64,000 bases of DNA from JAQUGA01 sp964521105 (lineage in GTDB: Bacteria > Bacteroidota > Bacteroidia > Bacteroidales > WCHB1-69). A model generated the notes under the pieces. The model searched no databases. It was not told the DNA's origin and worked only from the letters and a program-made list of their open reading frames with translations. The stretch spans positions 22,422 through 86,421 of the forward strand of contig CAZFPO010000002.1 of assembly GCA_964521105.1 (NCBI GenBank), in the 5' to 3' direction. Of this stretch, positions 62,001-64,000 are shown in pieces. Within the stretch, counting starts at the first letter, position 1. The number at the start of each line of letters is the position of its first letter. Position numbers and translations under genes: made by a program.

Positions 62001-63250
62001 CCAATTCAGTTACATGTACTGTTGGAGATGCCGGTGGTATTATTAGGGTAACTCCTTTTAATGGTTGTACGGGACCAAGTAGAAGTTTAACCATCACTCA
62101 AATTTCACCAAGTATTGCCATAACCAATTTATCATCACCTTGTGGCAAGGATGGTGCTATAGTAGTAACACCCGCTGGTGGTTCGGGGAGTTATAGTTAT
62201 GCATGGTCAACAGGAGCAACTACTAGTAGTATAACAAATTTATATAAAGGAACTTACAATGTTACCATTACGGATAATGTGAGTGGTTGTTCAAAAACAT
62301 TTGTTAATATTTTAGGCACCACATCATATAATAACATCTGTTCAACCAAGGAGGGAACTGTAACAACCTCGGGATTAGTTAATTCGTTTTATGGACCGTC
62401 AGCGAGCGGTACATATACAGCTGGAAGCAATTCTATTACACTAGGGCCGATTCACACATCAGGAAATTCAACTAATTTTTCGGCTGGTGATTTAGCTCTA
62501 ATTATACAAATGCAAGGTGCTACGATGGACACCTCTAATACACCTAGCTGGGGAACAGTAAGCAATGTAGTAGCTGGTAAATATGAATATGTTTATGTTT
62601 CATCTTTTAATACTGGAACAGGAGTTTTAGATTTAAGCACAGGCTTAGTAAACACCTATATTCAAGATAGAGCAAATGGTTATACCTTTCAAGTTATTCG
62701 TGTTCCTCAATATTTTAACCTTACACTCAATGGCAATCTTACCGTTTTAAGATGGCGTGGTAATGCTACTGGAGACGCAGCTGTTGGTGGAATAATAGCC
62801 ATTGACGTTGCAAATAATTTAAACTTTAATGGGAAAACAATTGATGCAGGTGGTGCAGGTTTTAGGGGTGGTGCAGGATATAATTATGGCTCTGGCAGTG
62901 GCTTAGGCAAAAACACCGATTATTCTTTTTATAGTGCGTCTAACGGTCATAATTATAAGGGTGAGGGTATTGCTGGTACACCTAAATACATTTACAATGG
63001 TGGTGGAACCGTATTAACAGGAACCGATTATCCACATGGAAAAGGTAAAGGGCGTGGAGCAGCAGGAAATGCTGGTGGAAGTGGAAATGACGCAAACTTA
63101 TCGGGAAATGACCAAAATTCAGGAGGTGGCGGTGGTGCCAATGTAACTGCAGGGGGTATGGGTGGTTGCCCGTGGCGATATTCTTACTTTGTGAAGATAT
63201 TGGTGGAAGAGGTGGAAGACCTTTTGCTGGTTCAGCTACACAAATTATAA
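59006..63250 (+). CDS. Giant glycine-rich repeat adhesin, reading frame shifts near 63190
   Basis: A signal peptide (ends NIDTSAQ) opens a protein of which 1414 residues are read in this frame. Residues of about 35-245 form a glycine-rich domain (GGGGGGGAYANKYITLTPG and similar). Seven tandem Ig-like repeats follow, about 100 residues each (59741 to 61860), with the consensus GSYTVTYNRSNPAATGLTAT and one Cys at each end of the unit. Then come a PKD-like domain, a SprB-type repeat (AWSTGATTSSITNL--GTYNVTITD) and a second glycine-rich region. After GGMGGCPWRYSYF (about 63190) the frame becomes senseless and ends at 63250, whereas the adjacent frame continues the glycine-rich theme. It is a plausible surface adhesin or gliding-type cargo. 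Confidence 0.82.
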   Translation: MKKNYHFLFLIFILLFFANIDTSAQVTADSVITTSIVFKAPPGITQYFIECWGGGGRGAKVNTNGGFAGGGGGGGAYANKYITLTPGNNYNAVVGKGAGANNTTPGGNSYFQQWDNNWVGAVGGNSCGNNTTTGASGGSAASSFGDVTRSGGNGANANYGSLYGGGGGSSGGLSSDGADGSGATGGTAPSGGGDGGNGRSGSQGAGTAGSIPGGGGGGALSTSSNDYNAGIGAKGLIKLTWCVPVSLTGTSAEGTCASDGTTTVTLTGDAAKLPIATYTVTYNRSNPAATGLTATMTVSAAGSGTFTATGFTTAGTQTITITKLESDWCAWTISANNTANVIVSSSFALTGVSATETCPSDGTITVTTSGNATDLPVGSYTVTYNRSNPAATGLTATMTVSVAGTGTFTGTGFTTAGSPTLTITNLAKGACSNSISSNNVATVNVKTFALTSSSATNTDNCSGSSTVTLNGNAGDLPVGSYTVTYSRSNPSATGLTATMTVSVAGTGTFTATGLTTIGAQTITVTKLEKGSCWNNISANNVANLTVSALLSLTGTSASGACPTFGETTVTLTANAANLPTGNYTVTYNRSNPAATGLTASMTVSVAGTGTFTATGFTVLGSPTITVTNLDKGTCGNSISANNTATVSVKEYALTGSSATNTCSGSTTVTLSANASDLPTGSYTVTYTRSNPYATGLTSTMTVSVAGTGTFTATGYNTTGNQSVTVTKLEKGSCWTNISANNVANFTVTAFSISSLSATSTCAASGSSTVTVTSTAIGLPTGSYTVTYNRSAPAATGLTATMTVSVAGTGTFTATGFTTNGEHTVTVTNLLSGTCSNAITLNNTATVRVLYYFTSAEASSVCTDDGTSNIKLYSTATGLPTGTYTVTYSRSSPAASGLTATMTVDVAGFGQFGVGDLVNAGNQTITITGLNMGGCNSNLSVNNTVPVLVSSAVPAQPSAITGQTYSCVGQSQTYSVTNVAGVTYYWQLPSQWTITAGEFTNSVTCTVGDAGGIIRVTPFNGCTGPSRSLTITQISPSIAITNLSSPCGKDGAIVVTPAGGSGSYSYAWSTGATTSSITNLYKGTYNVTITDNVSGCSKTFVNILGTTSYNNICSTKEGTVTTSGLVNSFYGPSASGTYTAGSNSITLGPIHTSGNSTNFSAGDLALIIQMQGATMDTSNTPSWGTVSNVVAGKYEYVYVSSFNTGTGVLDLSTGLVNTYIQDRANGYTFQVIRVPQYFNLTLNGNLTVLRWRGNATGDAAVGGIIAIDVANNLNFNGKTIDAGGAGFRGGAGYNYGSGSGLGKNTDYSFYSASNGHNYKGEGIAGTPKYIYNGGGTVLTGTDYPHGKGKGRGAAGNAGGSGNDANLSGNDQNSGGGGGANVTAGGMGGCPWRYSYFVKILVEEVEDLLLVQLHKL
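59741..61860 (+). repeat. Seven ~302-base tandem repeats encoding Ig-like domains
   Basis: Units begin at about 59741, 60048, 60351, 60655, 60959, 61257 and 61558. At the protein level each unit is near-identical at its centre (TYTVTYNRSNPAATGLTA, MTVSVAGTGTF), with more varied edges. Units 5-7 diverge more at their ends. The nucleotide sequences differ at many synonymous sites, so the array is not recent. Confidence 0.85.
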
Positions 63251-63990
63251 TGGGTGGTGGCGGTGGTGCTGGCACTGGGAACAATAGTGACAATGCTACT
63301 GCACCAAAAGGAGGAAATGGAGGAGGAATTGTTATCATTCATGCTAAATCATTTTCAGGAACAGGAACCATCAGTGTTAATGGTTCACCTGGCACACCTG
63401 GAATTGGAAATACTAAAAATGATGCCGGTGGTGGTGGGGGAGCCGGTGGAACAATATTGATAACTTATGAATCATCAACAGCTACATTAACCCTTAATGC
63501 TAACGGTGGACGAGGTTCTGATGCTTTTATTACAGGATCACCTCCTGCCGATTCTCATGGACCCGGTGGTGGTGGAAGCGGTGGTGCTATTTATACTAAT
63601 GCAAGTTATTCATCTCCAAATATTACTTATAATATTAATGGAGGATTAAATGGACTAACTACGACCAATAATATCCCTTACGAATCAAAACCAGGTGACA
63701 ATGGTGTTTACCATTGTACAGTTCCCCCTGATGATTTACCAACTACAATTTTTGCTCGTACTTGTACAAAAGATGGTACACCTCCAACTATAAGTTGCCC
63801 AAGTATTTCAACATGTTGTGCAGGAAATGTACCTGCAATATTTGGTAATTTAGGTGAATACACAACTGCTGGCGGAACTACTTCTGATGACTTATCTGGA
63901 GTTGCATGCATAGCCTTTGATGAAGAAACAGGTTCAGAAGCGTTAGGCACAATCCTCCCTATACCAAAAACCATTAACAAATCTAGCTAA
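63166..63990 (+). CDS. Continuation of the adhesin in the next frame
   Basis: This frame is sensible from about CEDIGGRGGRPFAGSATQII (63195 on) and continues the glycine-rich domain (IIMGGGGGAGTGNNSDN, GGGGGAGGTILITYESS, GPGGGGSGGAIYTNASY) to a stop at 63990; the text TTG-CCC before 63190 is probably not coding. Adding one T to the TTT at 63188-63190 joins both frames. The final part (PPTISCPSISTCCAGNVPAIFGNLG) is Cys-rich. No T9SS sorting domain precedes the stop, so either a further shift lies here, or the gene is degraded, or the domain is absent. It should be regarded as the same gene as 59006. Confidence 0.65.
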   Translation: MPVAIFLLCEDIGGRGGRPFAGSATQIIMGGGGGAGTGNNSDNATAPKGGNGGGIVIIHAKSFSGTGTISVNGSPGTPGIGNTKNDAGGGGGAGGTILITYESSTATLTLNANGGRGSDAFITGSPPADSHGPGGGGSGGAIYTNASYSSPNITYNINGGLNGLTTTNNIPYESKPGDNGVYHCTVPPDDLPTTIFARTCTKDGTPPTISCPSISTCCAGNVPAIFGNLGEYTTAGGTTSDDLSGVACIAFDEETGSEALGTILPIPKTINKSS

Positions 63991-64000
63991 CGAGGGAAAA

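Overview
The window is a chromosomal stretch from a low-GC member of the Bacteroidota, probably Bacteroidia or a related environmental lineage. The evidence is the T9SS core cluster porP/sprF-gldK-gldL-gldM-gldN, secreted proteins with T9SS type A C-terminal sorting domains, TonB-dependent receptors with carboxypeptidase-like N-domains, a DUF4271-hemD-rnpA-yidD-ctp run, and promoters of the Bacteroidota type (TAnnTTTG at -7). The standard genetic code fits. There are 100 Ns inside gldM, so this is a draft scaffold. I saw no rRNA, tRNA, CRISPR array, phage or complete insertion sequence.

Layout. 1-2.6 kb: two divergent secreted proteins, the left one cut by the edge. 2.7-6 kb, minus strand: yitT, gldA, metK. 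6.2-9.7 kb: a very large outer-membrane protein of unknown role with a TTG start. 10.2-16.5 kb: the T9SS operon, closed by a terminator. 16.5-23.2 kb: recG, a 58-residue GldL-like mini-protein, pheT, a decayed citrate lyase alpha gene and an HD phosphohydrolase. 23.2-28.8 kb: a large PAS/hybrid sensor whose kinase core looks dead, a BASS-type transporter and a nucleotidyltransferase. 29.1-35.5 kb: two tandem paralogous TonB receptors, a coupled glycosyltransferase and a GtrA protein. 35.5-44.7 kb: a long minus-strand housekeeping run (cdd, O-antigen ligase-like, ctp, yidD, rnpA, hemD, DUF4271, bifunctional nuclease, U32 peptidase, mgsA). 45-50.8 kb: a lipoprotein, a T9SS cargo protein, an M2-like peptidase and an SPFH protein. 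50.8-58.9 kb: accessory DNA rich in palindromic repeats, holding an orphan tungstate/molybdate-binding protein, a three-gene metal cluster (Cys/His-rich protein, TonB receptor, HMA protein) and a sugar MFS transporter. 59-64 kb: a giant glycine-rich repeat adhesin with a frameshift.

How the parts connect. PorP/SprF and GldKLMN form the trans-envelope motor and ring complex that exports proteins with C-terminal sorting domains; at least two such cargo genes (1845-2603 and 46319-47797) are present, and the truncated gene at the left edge and the giant adhesin are plausible further cargo. The metal cluster looks like a uptake or handling operon read from one promoter.

The observations I rate most worth following are the family of inverted 13-bp dyads at 50.86-51.42 kb, which resembles REP/REPIN elements; a 299-bp foldback element with perfect 14-bp terminal inverted repeats at 58.26-58.56 kb; the GldL-like mini-protein; the degenerate hybrid kinase; the metal cluster; and the gldM gap, which is almost certainly an assembly artefact.
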